Positions 53,180 through 64,000 of a stretch of 64,000 nt of DNA are shown piece after piece. Below the pieces are notes generated by a model, which made no database searches, was not told the origin of the DNA, and worked only from the letters and a program-made list of their open reading frames with translations. Position numbers and translations under genes: made by a program. Position 1 is the stretch's first letter. The number at the start of each line of letters is the position of its first letter. Source of the stretch: Boothiomyces macroporosus (lineage: Eukaryota; Chytridiomycota; Chytridiomycetes; Rhizophydiales; Terramycetaceae); the NCBI GenBank assembly GCA_027604185.1, contig JADGKB010000022.1, forward strand, positions 62,001 to 126,000. The letters are read 5' to 3'.

Positions 53180-55636
53180 ATGAATTATGATACACCGCCA
53201 ATATATCTCACGAGCGCGCAGGCTGAGAAGGGCAGCAAGCTACTATGGGAGATGGTGGGGGCACTGTTGGTATTCATTGCAGCGTACTTTTTCGTTGAAT
53301 TGATATTCCCAAAGTTCTTTTCAAAGAATGAAGAAGTCAAAAAGAAAGTATTCGGAAACTAATTCAGAAATTACTAAAGGATATAGAAGCTTCCGATAAA
53401 TTTGTCGTCAACTTTCATGATTTGATAAAGACTGTTTTCAATCCAGCGATAGTTCCAAAGGAATTGATGGACAAGCCTTCCAAATTCATTCCGTGGGGGT
53501 TTCTAGTACTGTGGGTGATTTCAATTATTGTGATTCAGGCGGGGCTGAACACGATATCTGTTGCAAACCCAGCAAATAGAAATGACACCGCCATTCAGGT
53601 TGGATTAATCATGTACTTTGTATCATTGATCGGGTATTACTTGTCCAGATGTTTTTCGTATTACAAGAGTAAGACAATGACTGATATAGTGAAGACTGAT
53701 ATGAAAAAGAAAGCGCAGGCGCACCAGAAAAGAGATCCAAGGGGTTCCAATAACGATATGGTTTCTATGGAACGGCAATCTTCTGTTGACTCTGGTATCC
53801 CAACTCTATCTCATCATTCCGATGAAGCAGATAGTGACTTTGACGGGCAGTTTAGTTACAAGCGAAGAGTCAAACACATTACACCAGTGATAGAAAAAAT
53901 CGATTTGATTCCTTACAATGCAATCCAGCTGTTTGTTATTGTTACAGAGTTCGTGCAATTGGGTTCGTTTCCTATTCGAGACTTGTTTAGGTCTATAGTC
54001 TTTCTGCAAAGTATGCAGCGCCAATCAGAAGCGGCATCCAAGAATTTCGTTGACAATATTCGATCTTTCTTTGCAGTATTTGCTACCGGAACTTCATCAA
54101 ACGATGTGGACTACATCAAATTTATCATTTGCTGGTGGATAACGATCATTGGTGTATGCACTGCTATTTTGTTCACAATAGTTCAATACCTGTTGAATTG
54201 GGAAACAGCAGCAGATTTAATTTCCATTAAATATCAAAAAGAAATCAAAAAGTTTATTACTGGCCCATGGATAGTTTTATTCTTGCCGCTAATCAACCTC
54301 AGCTACTTGATTATATTGAATTCCTTTTTGGAGCCACTGAGTTGCTTGTCAAGCAATACTACTCCTATATGGTACCTTGTACTAACTCTAGGCCCTCGAC
54401 CTTTGACAATTTGTCTCAAGGACAACAAGACAGAATCCAAGAGTGTGCAGGGATTTACCAATATCAACCTACTATGAATTCGTGGTATTCGCTAGCTGGT
54501 TTTACTATGGCATATTTGCTATTAACTCTTTGCCGGTAACTAATATTAATTGTAGAACTGCTCAAGAGCCTAAAGCACAGAATGGCATAGTTTGCTACAC
54601 TTCTAGGTCGGAATTATTCACCAAGAACGGCTCAATTATCTTGCTGCTGTTGTATGCACTTTCTCCTACTCCGGATTCCGCCACAGTTCGAGGTGTATTA
54701 GCGTGCTTCATAGTATGCTTAATGATTGGGTACAATGTAGTTTTTGGCTCCACATACAATGTTTGGGTTAACATGATTCGAACACTGTTTTACCTCGCGA
54801 TTTTGTGGATGTGTGCAGTTGTAACTTATTACACCCAGCCTTCAAATTCAAGTACACTATTCCAAGCAGGTTCTTCTGTTTGGGGTACAATATTTTGGGG
54901 ATGGCTAATTATTTGGGTACTGTATGTTGCCCTATATTTTGGTTTCATTCGCAAATGGGAGCTGTCTTGTGAATTAAAAACGCTTCGTAGAAATTCAAGC
55001 TCTACCAGTCTCAATAACGACCCAGCTTTGACTTTGAATACGTCCCAACGGTCTAGAACTATGAATCCTGCTTCAGTTTCTAATACGTTGAATACGTCAT
55101 CTACCTCTTCCACAATCAAAAGTGATTCTACCGTTGAAATTGGGATGAAGCGGCTACATGGTCCTCGGCCAATGAATCCAGACATGATTACGAACCGAAA
55201 TGATACACTCAACTTTAACATGCAAGGCGAGAAAAAAGCAATTTCAATTCATTCAAATAACTCTAACACTTCAATCTCAAAAGCAGCGGAAACAGTAGTG
55301 AATAAACAGACTCTCAACGAAAGCAGTATTGCAGTAGTGCAATCTGAAAAATGGCAACCGGTAGATCATTCAATAGTGGCACCGACAACTACCACAGAGG
55401 GACATACTCTCTCATCAATTGAAAGTAGAAGACCATCAGAACATGCCATTGTCAGTAACATCACTAGCCCAAATAGTGATAGACAAGCAAGGAAGCTAAT
55501 GGGTCCTCGGGCAATGAATTTCAACAATCCTGTGGTTTTAAACCTTTCGAGCGTTGCTCAACCCCCGGTAAGTGATTCGAATGCCAATGAAACTTCAACA
55601 CCAAGCACAAAAGAAAGTAGAGAAAATATTGTATAA
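53180..55636 (+). CDS. Multi-spanning membrane protein, tiny macrocysts (Tmc)-like, copy B
   Basis: Exons 53180-53347, 53368-54371, 54392-54535, 54556-55636; 798 residues; three 20-nt introns. Paralogue of the gene at 28339-30188 over its whole membrane part: N-terminal helix (WEMVGALLVFIAAYFFVELI), ASDKFVVNFHDLIKTVF, FVQLGSFPIRDLF, GPWIVLFLPLINLSYLIILN, TTPIWPSTF, SRSELFTKNGSIILLLLYAL. The ~220-residue C-terminal tail is Ser/Thr/Asn-rich and has two copies of a motif (GPRPMNPDM and GPRAMNFNNP) also found at the end of copy A. Exon 1 alone looks like a small ER tail-anchored protein, but the 20-nt intron joins it to the rest. Resemblance to Dictyostelium tiny macrocysts proteins is tentative. 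Prominin-like B follows 148 bp downstream. Confidence 0.77.
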
Positions 55637-55784
55637 TAAACCTATCCAGAATAACCAACGCGGTGAATTTCAATTTATTATTGGTTTAAGCAAGGGGCTG
55701 AGTAGTATTCGTTGATGTCATTCATGCTTTACGCGATTAATTTTAGAAATAATCTTTCCATTCTCATTCCTTTTGATTAATTCA

Positions 55785-58700
55785 ATGTTATCAGATACAT
55801 CTATAGCTCTTGTCAAGAGAAGCTTGGGAGATTTCACTTACACGCTACCACCTTCGCCGCTGTCATTCTGGACTGCAATTTTTGGCAAAGTCAGGAAAAT
55901 GGCAGTAATGGGCAATTCATTTCCAATTGATGCTCTTATGCAAGGAAATTATTCATCTGGAGGAATGTATTTTTTGGTATGTTTTCGTTAATTCAGCCAA
56001 TGGCGATCATCGTTGCAATTCTGCTAGTGGGATTACTTTTGATGATATTTGCAGGTTGCTGTATGTGCTGCTGTCAATGCTGCGGCAACTTTAGAGCAAA
56101 GTATGCCAAAAGGAAACCACCTGGCACTGCCAAGAAAATCTACGCTTATGTCTTGTTTGGCCTTCCTGTCGTTATCATTGGGTAGATTCAATCTTACACT
56201 TAGGTTATGTGCTGCATTCCACATTCTTGGATCAATGTATTTGACTACTTCTTTGAAAACAATAGAAAATGGAGTGACAGGAACACTGACTGACACTGGC
56301 AGCCTGCTAAACAATGTGCCTAGTGTAGTACAGAATTTAGTCAGCAATTTAAAAGTTGATGTTGGTGCTGCCATTGATATGGTGACAAACGCAATCAATA
56401 TGCAGGTACTTGACCAAAGTATATTTCCTGCTATGCTTACCATGATAAATGTACTCTACTCTTGTGCTACTGATCAACAGTTGATTCTTGGAAACTCGAC
56501 AATTGTTGCTTATGATACTGATTTACTCAAGAATGACACAATAGTTTTGCTCGCTAGTAATTTTAAATTAATATTCAGCTACAAATGCCATATTGGCTGC
56601 CGTCAACCTTCTTAATTCTCAACAGCAGGTTACTGGGTACCCAGGCTACAACTGGACTGTTAAACAACAGATATCGACCAGTGGTATTGATGCGACGTCG
56701 ATTAATAATCAGGCACAAAGTGCTCCCGATACTTCATCGATTTTTTCTGCTTTAAATACCGCTCCAAATTTGGCCAACTATGCCAATGAAGCAAATTCAA
56801 CTCTGTATGCAGCAAAAACTTCTGCCTACAATTTAATTGCCAGTACGAAAGCTAGTAAATTGTAGTTAAATTAGCATTCAAAAACACTTCTGTCAGCAGT
56901 TTGGATGGTGTACAAACTATGGTTAACCAAGCATTTACTCCAATTCAAACACAAGTGCTTACACAACTGAGTGGATATCAAACGCAAGCCAATTCCATGT
57001 TTGCAATGGTAAATGGTTACGATGCCTATAGAGGATATGGCCAATTGGCACTGGTACTTGTCTATGCATTGCCAATACTTTTCATTTATACATTTGGGGC
57101 TTTTAGAAAACCAGCATTGATGAAGTGCTGCAACTTGCTGTGTATCCCATACTACGCCTTGCTATTTATCTTTGCCATTATTTTCGTTTTGATTACCTTT
57201 GTTTTGGGAGATGGTACCCAAAGATTAACATAGCCTGCGATTTGGCATTTGATTACACTGGAAATACCTCGCCACTTGCAGCGGTTCAACCAACAATCGG
57301 AATCGCGCTGACTGCAGTTAGCCAATGCTACCAAAATCAATCTCTTTTCACTGTTATTGGAAACACTGGACTTGTAAACAAAGATCAGTTGAATTTCACA
57401 AAACAAGCGAGTACGGTGATCAACTCGTTTAATTTCTCGCAGATCAATAACTTTAATATCAAGTAAATGCTTATTAAACGTAGTGGGGTTATTAACTTGA
57501 GCCAAAATCCTACTTCACAGATTAGTGCCATTTCAAACTTGAACGTCAGCGCTCTAAATACCTCTGCATTGGATAATATCCACAATGTCTTGGTTACGCC
57601 TTTGAACAACTCTTTGACCCAGCTATCTTCTACTATTAGTCTGATTCCTGTAGGACAAGCTGGCATTAATGTCACAGGCAGTGCTGTTAATCAAACCATC
57701 GTTAATCAGGCGGCCATTGACTTTGCCAATCAATTAAATTCAATTGTTACCCAGATTAATTCTATTACAAACAACACAAATGGTGTTTTAACTACAGTTG
57801 ACAGCAACTCTGCCTTGCTCAGTGCTGCAATCGCAAATCTTAAAACCTCGGCAACTTCTTTGATTGTAATTTAATTTAATCGTAGAACCATGCATTGACT
57901 ATCCCAATGTATTACAATTACTCTGTTTCGAATATTACCACGTTTGCTACTGCAGTACAAACCAATGTATTCCGTAATTGATATAGATTACCAATGAGAT
58001 TCCGCTCGTGATTGACTTTATTCTTTCAGCAGTTGGCGCACAGCAGCAATACCTGTCGGATTCCTTCCCATGTAACGTAATTGCGTCTGATGTGTATCAA
58101 ATCAGACAAGGTCTATGTGGTGGAATTGTTCCTAGTTTTGATGCCTTCTGGTCCTCTTTGACAATAATGGCACTCTGGAGTGTCTTTTCGCTTCCTATTA
58201 TTGTGTTTGTGGCAAACAATCTGTTCCTGGACCTTACTCCATACCAAAACAAGGATAAGCAATACGAGGAAGATGATATTGGAAAAGACAAGTTAGAAAA
58301 GCTAGATGTTAAAACTAAAGGAGCTGAAGGTCCCCCACCATCAGTATTTGCTCAGGACACGAGAGAATATGTCAGTCCGCTATCCGATGCACCTGTATCT
58401 CCTATAGAAAACAAACCTTCAGAGATACCATCTTTAGATAGAGAATCCCAAAAAGTAGAAAGAGACTCTCCATTCATGGCTGAGCTGCTCAAAATCACAC
58501 CAGAAGAACCAACCCTTGAACAGCAACAAGGTGAAATCACTGCCGAAGATGCACTGATCCCAATAACAGGTACTCGATTGCTAAACAAGCTGAAAATGAC
58601 ATTCCACAGTACGACTTTAATTTCCCTGAAACAAACGGAGTATCGCTTGGCTTAAATCGAAGTAAGTAGAGTTAATCTAGCCGATATTGAAAACAAGATG

Positions 58701-58913
58701 CCGATTGTGGAGTCGTTTATTGAAATCAATGATCGCGAAGTTGAATTAAAAGAGTCTGTCGTTGTTCCAAAGCCGCAAGAAGAACCTGTCCAAGTGCCAG
58801 TTGAAGAGGAGCAGGAAGAGAGCGTTGATGAAGATGATAATGAAGATATTATTGATATCCCTGAAGACAGGCCTGGAGTTACTGACTTGTCTGAAGTTGT
58901 TGAAGATGATTAA
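55785..58913 (+). CDS. Prominin-like five-TM glycoprotein, copy B
   Basis: Exons 55785-55976, 55997-56181, 56204-56556, 56579-56854, 56875-57213, 57234-57462, 57484-57865, 57886-57966, 57987-58569, 58590-58661, 58681-58913; 974 residues; ten introns of 19-22 nt. Same topology as copy A: TM1 with the following Cys cluster (GCCMCCCQCCGN), TM2, a large loop, paired TM3 (LALVLVYALPILFIYTFGAF) and TM4 (CCNLLCIPYYALLFIFAIIF), a second loop rich in N-x-S/T, and TM5 (LTIMALWSVFSLPIIVFV). The cytoplasmic tail is ~260 residues, acidic and Pro-rich, and far longer than in A. Seven intron sites are shared with A; others differ. Likely membrane-protrusion glycoprotein. Confidence 0.8.
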
Positions 58914-58947
58914 AGTTTTGTTAGTTTTGAACTTGAATTCGTACATG

Positions 58948-60327
58948 CTAGTCTTTTTTTATTTTGACATTTTCAATTCCGAGATACACAATCAGAGAAA
59001 CGAAAACCATCCATATGGATCCAGCAAGGTAAATCTTGACGGATCCGTATATCCAATATAATAGACAGATTGTCATTGGCCCTAAGCATCTGCCCAGCTG
59101 CCCACTAGCCCTAAAGTATCCAAGTACTTTGCCCTTGTTTTCTTTTGTAGTTTGAGAAGCAAGGGAAGTCAAACACGTCACAACTGTTCCTGATGTAAAA
59201 CTAAGAAAGATTGCCCCAATGTAGAGATAATAGATAGAGGTATTATCCACCGCCAATGTTCCTAGATTAGTAATAGCAACCAATGATAAACAACCCAATA
59301 GCGCAAGCTAAAACACCATTAAATACAACATTCTTTTCCGTTCCAGTGTTTCTGATTCTCCTGACATATCCTCCTTGAACAAGGGCTGTAAATATCCCGA
59401 TAAACCCAAGCAACCGGCCTTGCTGTTTGTTTGAGAAATTGAATCTATCAAAAGTAAGAAAAGTAAGAGTAAACTCCATCCCAGAGTAAACAAACAAAAA
59501 CAAAAAGTGAATTACAGAGAGATTAAAAATTGATTTTGTAGATTGCTCTTTGTTTTTCTTTTCATCTCGTTAGATATTGTTACCTTTCTTTACCAAAGTC
59601 TCTGGGAGATAAAAATACATGTAAACCGTTTCGATTGTGATTAGCACGAGCGCAAACAAGGCAGGAGTAGAGTATTGATTAACTGGCCAATCCGGTAGAA
59701 TAGTCTTCAAGTCAATAGAAGTGAAATACGCTAATATTAACCCAAATTACCACCAACTAGGTTAATTTAGTGTACTTGGAGGACCAAATGAGAACCCAAC
59801 CGCAAAGCATATACCTACCAAAGCCAATGATCTTGACCGTGTTTCTTCCGTTGAAATGTCTGATATCATTGCAATCGACATTTGAACGTTTCCTTCTGTC
59901 AATCCACCAATGATTCTGCTCCACACAAACAAAACAAAAGAATCCCCAAAAATCCATAAAATCATTGATAATGCATTCCCAAGCATGGATACCAACAAAA
60001 CCGGTCTTCGTCCATATTTATCACTCAAGGAGCCCTACATTAGAAAAGAGTACAATCCACGGTGCGCTGATAAACTGCAAGAATGAATACATTGAACCCA
60101 GTAATCCGCCAAATAGGACAATATCCAGCTTGGGCGCAAGCCCTAGATGATGTGTAAATGCTGTTACTTGACTTTTGATTGAATGGTAGAGCAGGTCGTT
60201 CTTTGTCTCGTAATGCTTCAGCAACCGCGGCATCAGGGGCAAGATAATTGTAAACGCCTGGTTAGCGAATCAGTACTAGTAAATCAATGATTAGCGCTGT
60301 TACAATAATCCGGATTGTGTTTTGCAT
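58948..60327 (-). CDS. Major facilitator transporter, MFSD10/TETRAN-like
   Basis: Exons 60327-60277, 60257-60054, 60034-59776, 59756-59751, 59730-59584, 59565-59281, 59261-58948; 421 residues; introns of 19, 19, 19, 20, 18 and 19 nt, including a 6-nt exon. Twelve-helix MFS pattern with IDLLAFTIILPLMPRLLKHY in TM1, VLFGGLLGSMYSFLQF, the loop motif GSLSDKYGRRPVLL, RIIGGLTEGNVQMS and GFSFGPPIGAYF. The last motif spans the microexon. These match MFSD10 (tetracycline transporter-like, organic anion efflux). The C-terminal half has GKVLGYFRASGQLGRCLGP. Substrate unknown. Confidence 0.87.
59751..59756 (-). other. 6-nt microexon in MFS transporter
   Basis: TTGGTG flanked by GTACACTAAATTAACCTAG and GTAATTTGGGTTAATATTAG. 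It supplies most of the Ile-Gly-Ala codons in FGPPIGAYF, where MFSD10 has GPMLGA. Skipping it would keep the frame but delete two residues of the motif. Confidence 0.85.
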
Positions 60328-60627
60328 GGAGATTGAAAAAAGCAAGAGTAATTTCTAAAAAAAGGAAATTGCTCATGTTGGCTATCATCTTTCATTTGTA
60401 GCTGCTATGAAACCCTCTTGTGTTTTCGCAATTCGCTCTATTCATACCTGCTGAGAAATATCCGCCATATGATATCCACCTTATGATATATATCCGCACA
60501 ATATATTTCAGCCATATGATATATATCCGCACAATAGATATCTGCACAATATATTTCAGCCATAAGAAATTTCAAGGACATTCTATTGGTGGGAAATAAT
60601 TCAAAGTCCCTGTAAAATAATAGTTTA
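60328..60627. other. Intergenic region with AT-rich repeats
   Basis: Between two minus-strand genes. Apart from the tandem repeat at 60460-60566 nothing is recognised. Confidence 0.5.
60460..60566. repeat. Imperfect AT-rich tandem repeat
   Basis: Copies of a ~33-bp unit containing ATATATCCGCACAATA and TTTCAGCCATA; the second copy carries an internal insertion that repeats part of the unit. A degenerate third copy starts at about 60460. Confidence 0.7.
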
Positions 60628-60855
60628 TTAATGAGTAAGATATTTTCTTCCTTTGAGCATTCGCCTCTTCAAAATCAATCTTCCGCCATAAGTCCTAAGA
60701 CGGTGCAAGAATCCACAAGACCGCTTTCGCTTTAATGTATTTGGCTGGTATTCCCTACCATACGTCACACTTCTGGTCTGAATATTGAATGGTAAATTGA
60801 ATGATAAAGTGCTTCTGGTTATCAATGGCCTGAGCGATTTCAAGACTGAAAACAT
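60628..60855 (-). CDS. MRPL34: Mitochondrial large ribosomal subunit protein bL34m
   Basis: Single exon, 75 residues. Basic presequence-like N-terminus ([17 protein letters not shown]), then the conserved bL34 core [20 protein letters not shown] with [13 protein letters not shown] at the end. Nuclear-encoded mitochondrial ribosomal protein. No intron. Confidence 0.93.
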   Translation of the reverse strand: MFSVLKSLRPLITRSTLSFNLPFNIQTRSVTYGREYQPNTLKRKRSCGFLHRLRTYGGRLILKRRMLKGRKYLTH

Positions 60856-61508
60856 TTTTTCGAAAGAAAATATTTTGTGGCTGGTGCAAGTACACTTGGC
60901 TGGGTTGCTTTCATTTTTACAGAACTGTATATTAGTTGTGATTTAATTCGAAAAACCATATTAGTTGTGATTTAATTCGAAAAACTATACTTTATATTGC
61001 GAGCTTTTCCGGTTTGTTTGGCGTGGTTAGGAGCATTAGATCGCGGGTATTGGAATCCGCAATTGAATAGTGCACAACTATTAATTAGTGATCGCTTATG
61101 CTTGTAGTGTCTAGTGCACACATTTCCGGTAGTGATCTAGTAATTTCCGTGCGTCACTGTTCAGCGCTGATCTAGTGCCAATCCCTAGATACCAAAAAGT
61201 TCTGTTTATCAGAATATACAGTTTAATATGCTAATTTCAAGTCTAATTCTATTGATCCACGCGTATTAGCGGCAAGTCTCGGTAAATGAAAGTTAAATTA
61301 CGAGAGAATAAAACAGATTCACTTGAATTATAACGATATATCCACTTACATACCAATATAAATGATTCTAGAATTCAATTTTCACATGTTTTAATTATCA
61401 CAGGTCAATTGCTACGTGCATTGACATTGTACTAAAGTCATTACTGTTTCGAAATTTTTCACCATTTTTCTCAAGTAAGACTAGATCAAAGAGCAGATCT
61501 AACCCTAG
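60856..61508. other. Intergenic region between bL34m and ERG6
   Basis: 653 bp, divergent. Contains the 29-bp direct repeat (60929-60986) and a stretch at 61080-61190 with several short repeats of AGTGATC/GATCTAGT. No exon or RNA gene could be supported. Confidence 0.45.
60929..60986. repeat. 29-bp direct repeat, two adjacent copies
   Basis: Two copies of a unit containing ATTAGTTGTGATTTAATTCG, directly adjacent and nearly identical. Confidence 0.85.
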
Positions 61509-62712
61509 ATGACCAAGCCAGAATTACCAACTCCAAACCAAAACCCTGAGCAAGACAACTTCCTCTTGCGTCTTCGTACAAAGAACACTGATTCCTCTTC
61601 CCATGCTGCTACTGTATCTTCCTACGCATCTTACTGGGAAGCAGATCACAAAAATGGTATCGAGAATACTGATCAAACTGTTGCTGAAAGACGCAAGGGA
61701 TCTGACTCTCTCACTAACCACTTTTACGATATGGTTACTGACTTTTATGAATATGGCTGGGGACAATCTTTCCACTTTGCTCCAATCTACAAGGACAGTA
61801 CTTTTACCCAATGTATTTCCAGACATGAAGATTTCCTTGCTTTGAAACTTGGCTTGAAACCAGGAATGACCTGTCTCGATGTTGGATGCGGTGTAGGTAC
61901 GTACCCTTGATCTATAATGATCCAAGTGCAGATCTAACGCTAGGTGGTCCATTGAGAGAAATTGCTAAATTCTCTGGTTCAAAGATTGTTGGATTGAATA
62001 ACAATGAATATCAAGTGAAACGTTGCGACTTTTTGGCCAACAAGTATGGAATGACCCGTTTGTGCAAAGCTGTAAAGGGTAACTTTGAAGCCATGCCTTT
62101 CCCTGACAACCACTTTGATGCTGCTTACGCCATCGAAGCGACTTGCCATGCTCGCCATTTGGAAAACCCATACGGTGAAGTTTTCCGTACCTTGAAACCT
62201 GGTTCTTACTTTGCTTGCTATGAATGGTTGACTACTGAAGATTATGATGAATCCAACTTGACTCACAAAAGGATTATCCATGCTCTTGAAGAAGGAAACT
62301 CGATCGCAAAACTTTACACTATCGAACAGTGTTTACAAGCGGTAAAGAATGTTGGATTTGAATTGGTTGAATACCAAGATTTAGCTGACCCTCGCAACCC
62401 AATTGTCCAATCGGCTCAACAACCATGGCAAACTCCATTAAAAGGGTCATACAAATTATCATTTGACAACCTAACTAATTTCACCATGAACCCATTAGGC
62501 AGATTGTAAATTTTTACTAATGTAGTATCACTGACAAATTCGTATGGGGATTAGAAATGGTTGGATTCGCACCTAAAGGTACTCGTCAAGTATCACAGAT
62601 CTTGAACAAGGGAGCTGATGCTCTTGTTGAAGCTGGTGATTTGAATTTGTTTACTCCAATGTTTTTCTTTTTAGCTCGCAAACCTTTGGAAACTGAAGTC
62701 GTTGAACATTAA
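61509..62712 (+). CDS. ERG6: Sterol 24-C-methyltransferase
   Basis: Exons 61509-61896, 61944-62505, 62526-62712; 378 residues; introns of 47 and 20 nt. The N-terminal region YYDMVTDFYEYGWG-like (FYDMVTDFYEYGWGQSFHFA) and SAM-binding motif I LDVGCGVGGP are typical of ERG6; the GGP is restored by the 47-nt intron. Later motifs: IVGLNNNEYQ, MPFPDNHFDAAYAIEATCHA, LKPGSYFACYEW, and after intron 2 a C-terminus with LEMVGFAPKGTRQV and LFTPMFFFLARKP. Adds a methyl group at C24 of the sterol side chain, as in ergosterol synthesis. Length is normal. Animals lack this enzyme. Confidence 0.95.
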
Positions 62713-62935
62713 TCAATAAAGTTATTGATCTATTACAAGTTTATTTCATTTGGGACGCTCCATATGTTTCTGTTTGTGAGTTGTAACCCAGATCGAGATG
62801 ATCCTGACCAGGGTGTGATGGTATTTAACAGTGACCAGCCTATTCTACCTCGTGGTGTGAAGAGAGACGTTTGTTAATAAAGCCGATCAGCGGAATCCAA
62901 TTCAAAGCAAATTCAAACTACAAGAAATGATATTT

Positions 62936-63745
62936 TTAATGTTGGTATCTTGGCAATGATTTTGGCATTTCTTGGATCTGTCTGATATCAAAAAAGATGT
63001 TTGTCTGGAAAAACACCAGGAATACTATTGTGATGGCATCCAGTACTGCCGTCCCGCTAACAAATACAAGACCCCAACCGTAGTATACATGCGACGGGTA
63101 TTTGACCAGACTCTTGTTGATGATGATGTTTAGAATTACTATGAATGCCAATTTCACTAGGTTTTGGATCAGCATCAGCACTAGCGTTATCAATTTAAAG
63201 ATTCTGGAGCAGAGGTTGAATTGGTCGACTGATGGCTGTTTGTTGTAGACGTACCATACATTGAACGCGATCACACAACCAACTAGAAAGAGCGTGATTA
63301 GGCTGGTAATGTACAAAACTGGAACTGCACGCCAAATTGAATTGCTTGAACAGAAAAACCCGCGATCTATCAAAATTGAATCTCCTTGAAAGGTCACATA
63401 CCCTAACTGTGTACAGGCTTGTGAGTATGATTGCACAACTGTAGTGTTGAGGATTAAATCAGTTGACTGGCCCACATCTATTGCAAAATAGGAATATGAA
63501 AATATTCCAAAATCGAATTCAACTTCAGAAGGACCATTTTCAGGAACACTCTCTTCAGAATGAAAAACGTTTCTATCTATCAACGTCAGTACCATAAAAA
63601 TGAACGAAGTTGATACAAGGAGGGTGAATGTTGTCAGCCAGCCTCTAACTAGTTTGATTTCTTTCATTTGTGAGAAATGCTGAAAAATGTCAACTGTGCG
63701 ACTTTCCTTATGGGTGTTCGGCAGCCGGGCCACCATCCCTTTCAT
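62936..63745 (-). CDS. Four-TM membrane protein, unknown
   Basis: Single exon, 269 residues; start at 63745 (MKGMVARLP), since the next codons upstream are not ATG. Helices at about 33-57 (GWLTTFTLLVSTSFIFMVLT), 140-165, 182-205 and 222-247. A large loop of ~80 residues lies between the first two helices with three Cys and two N-glycosylation sites, giving a tetraspan/claudin-like topology. No family recognised. Confidence 0.65.
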   Translation of the reverse strand: MKGMVARLPNTHKESRTVDIFQHFSQMKEIKLVRGWLTTFTLLVSTSFIFMVLTLIDRNVFHSEESVPENGPSEVEFDFGIFSYSYFAIDVGQSTDLILNTTVVQSYSQACTQLGYVTFQGDSILIDRGFFCSSNSIWRAVPVLYITSLITLFLVGCVIAFNVWYVYNKQPSVDQFNLCSRIFKLITLVLMLIQNLVKLAFIVILNIIINKSLVKYPSHVYYGWGLVFVSGTAVLDAITIVFLVFFQTNIFFDIRQIQEMPKSLPRYQH

Positions 63746-63826
63746 GGTCAATCAGCTTTTTTGAGTGTTTGTCTTTGATGAATGCAGCAAAGAAATAGCA
63801 TCACTGTATTTCCACTTGAAGAGCGT

Positions 63827-63888
63827 TCGTCTGGCAGTGTTTATAAAGAGTGGTAAACTGCAAGAGAACTCGTCTGGCAGTGTTTATA
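63827..63888. repeat. 19-bp direct repeat near window end
   Basis: TCGTCTGGCAGTGTTTATA occurs at 63827 and again at 63870, 43 bp apart. The rest of 63746-64000 shows no gene. Confidence 0.8.
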
Positions 63889-64000
63889 TTGCGATAAAAT
63901 CTCAAAAGTACAGGAATTGCGCTGGTAAACGGACGCTACTCCAAGGTATTAGAACATTTTATTAGTAGTGTGCATGTGTGGGAAGTCGGAGTTCCGAGCA

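Noticed and set aside
53180..53362. 60-codon ORF resembling a small ER tail-anchored protein (RAMP4/SERP1-like)
   Set aside because: The 20-nt intron GTATTCGGAAACTAATTCAG joins it in frame to the large membrane protein, and the paralogue at 28339-30188 has the same N-terminal helix and intron.
56049..56615. 188-codon ORF starting inside the Cys cluster region of prominin-like B
   Set aside because: Only its second part is coding; the first part is an out-of-frame read-through of exon 2 that the 22-nt intron at 56182 removes.
60450..60990. Possible CRISPR-like or satellite array
   Set aside because: Only two or three imperfect adjacent copies with no uniform spacers; eukaryotic context. Simple tandem duplication.

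Overview
The window is nuclear DNA of a eukaryote with a very compact, gene-dense genome, about 40% G+C by eye and using the standard stop codons. Almost every gene is interrupted by extremely short introns. By hand I resolve about 109 introns. All but two are 18-23 nt, with GT (twice GC) at the 5' end and a CTAAT/TTAAT/CTAAC-like branch motif only 3-6 nt before the terminal AG. Most coding sequences here were rebuilt by joining exons across these introns, checking that frame was kept and that known protein families became continuous.

Organism: the gene set points to a flagellate opisthokont, most plausibly an early-branching fungal relative (rozellid, aphelid or chytrid-like). Evidence includes the fungal-type phosphomevalonate kinase (ERG8), sterol C24-methyltransferase (ERG6), a SNF5 protein ending in a GATA finger, a QCR10-like subunit and an NDR kinase. 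The ciliary genes PACRGL and CFAP418 imply a flagellum, and NELF-A is absent from yeasts. This placement is inference.

Layout: 1-5416 is a tandem array of five DOMON-cytochrome b561 genes. 5465-11906 holds a small membrane protein, an AIP-like co-chaperone, a 7TM protein with a long tail, prefoldin 4, CFAP418 and TIM21. 11937-17953 holds a WNK kinase, SNF5-GATA and AFG2B. 18126-24303 holds a haem peroxidase, a lipocalin, adenylosuccinate synthetase and a LisH-WD40 protein. 24318-32893 (minus strand) holds a CTL-type transporter, a coiled-coil protein, a Tmc-like multi-spanning protein and a prominin-like protein. 33345-36662 holds QCR10, a Golgi apyrase and an unknown gene. 36663-40059 is an AT-rich stretch without intact genes. 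40060-48411 holds PACRGL, ERG8, a small Cys protein, XPF, an unknown gene and twinfilin. 48798-53062 holds a pinin-like protein, NELF-A and a CRIB-NDR kinase. 53180-58913 holds a second Tmc-like/prominin-like pair. 58948-63745 holds an MFSD10-like transporter, bL34m, ERG6 and a four-TM protein.

The most unusual items are: a kinase gene joining a Cdc42/Rac-binding CRIB motif to an NDR/LATS kinase; the ultrashort intron system itself, including two introns abutting with no exon between them and a 6-nt microexon; and two copies of a Tmc-like plus prominin-like gene pair. All splice models are predictions from sequence alone.
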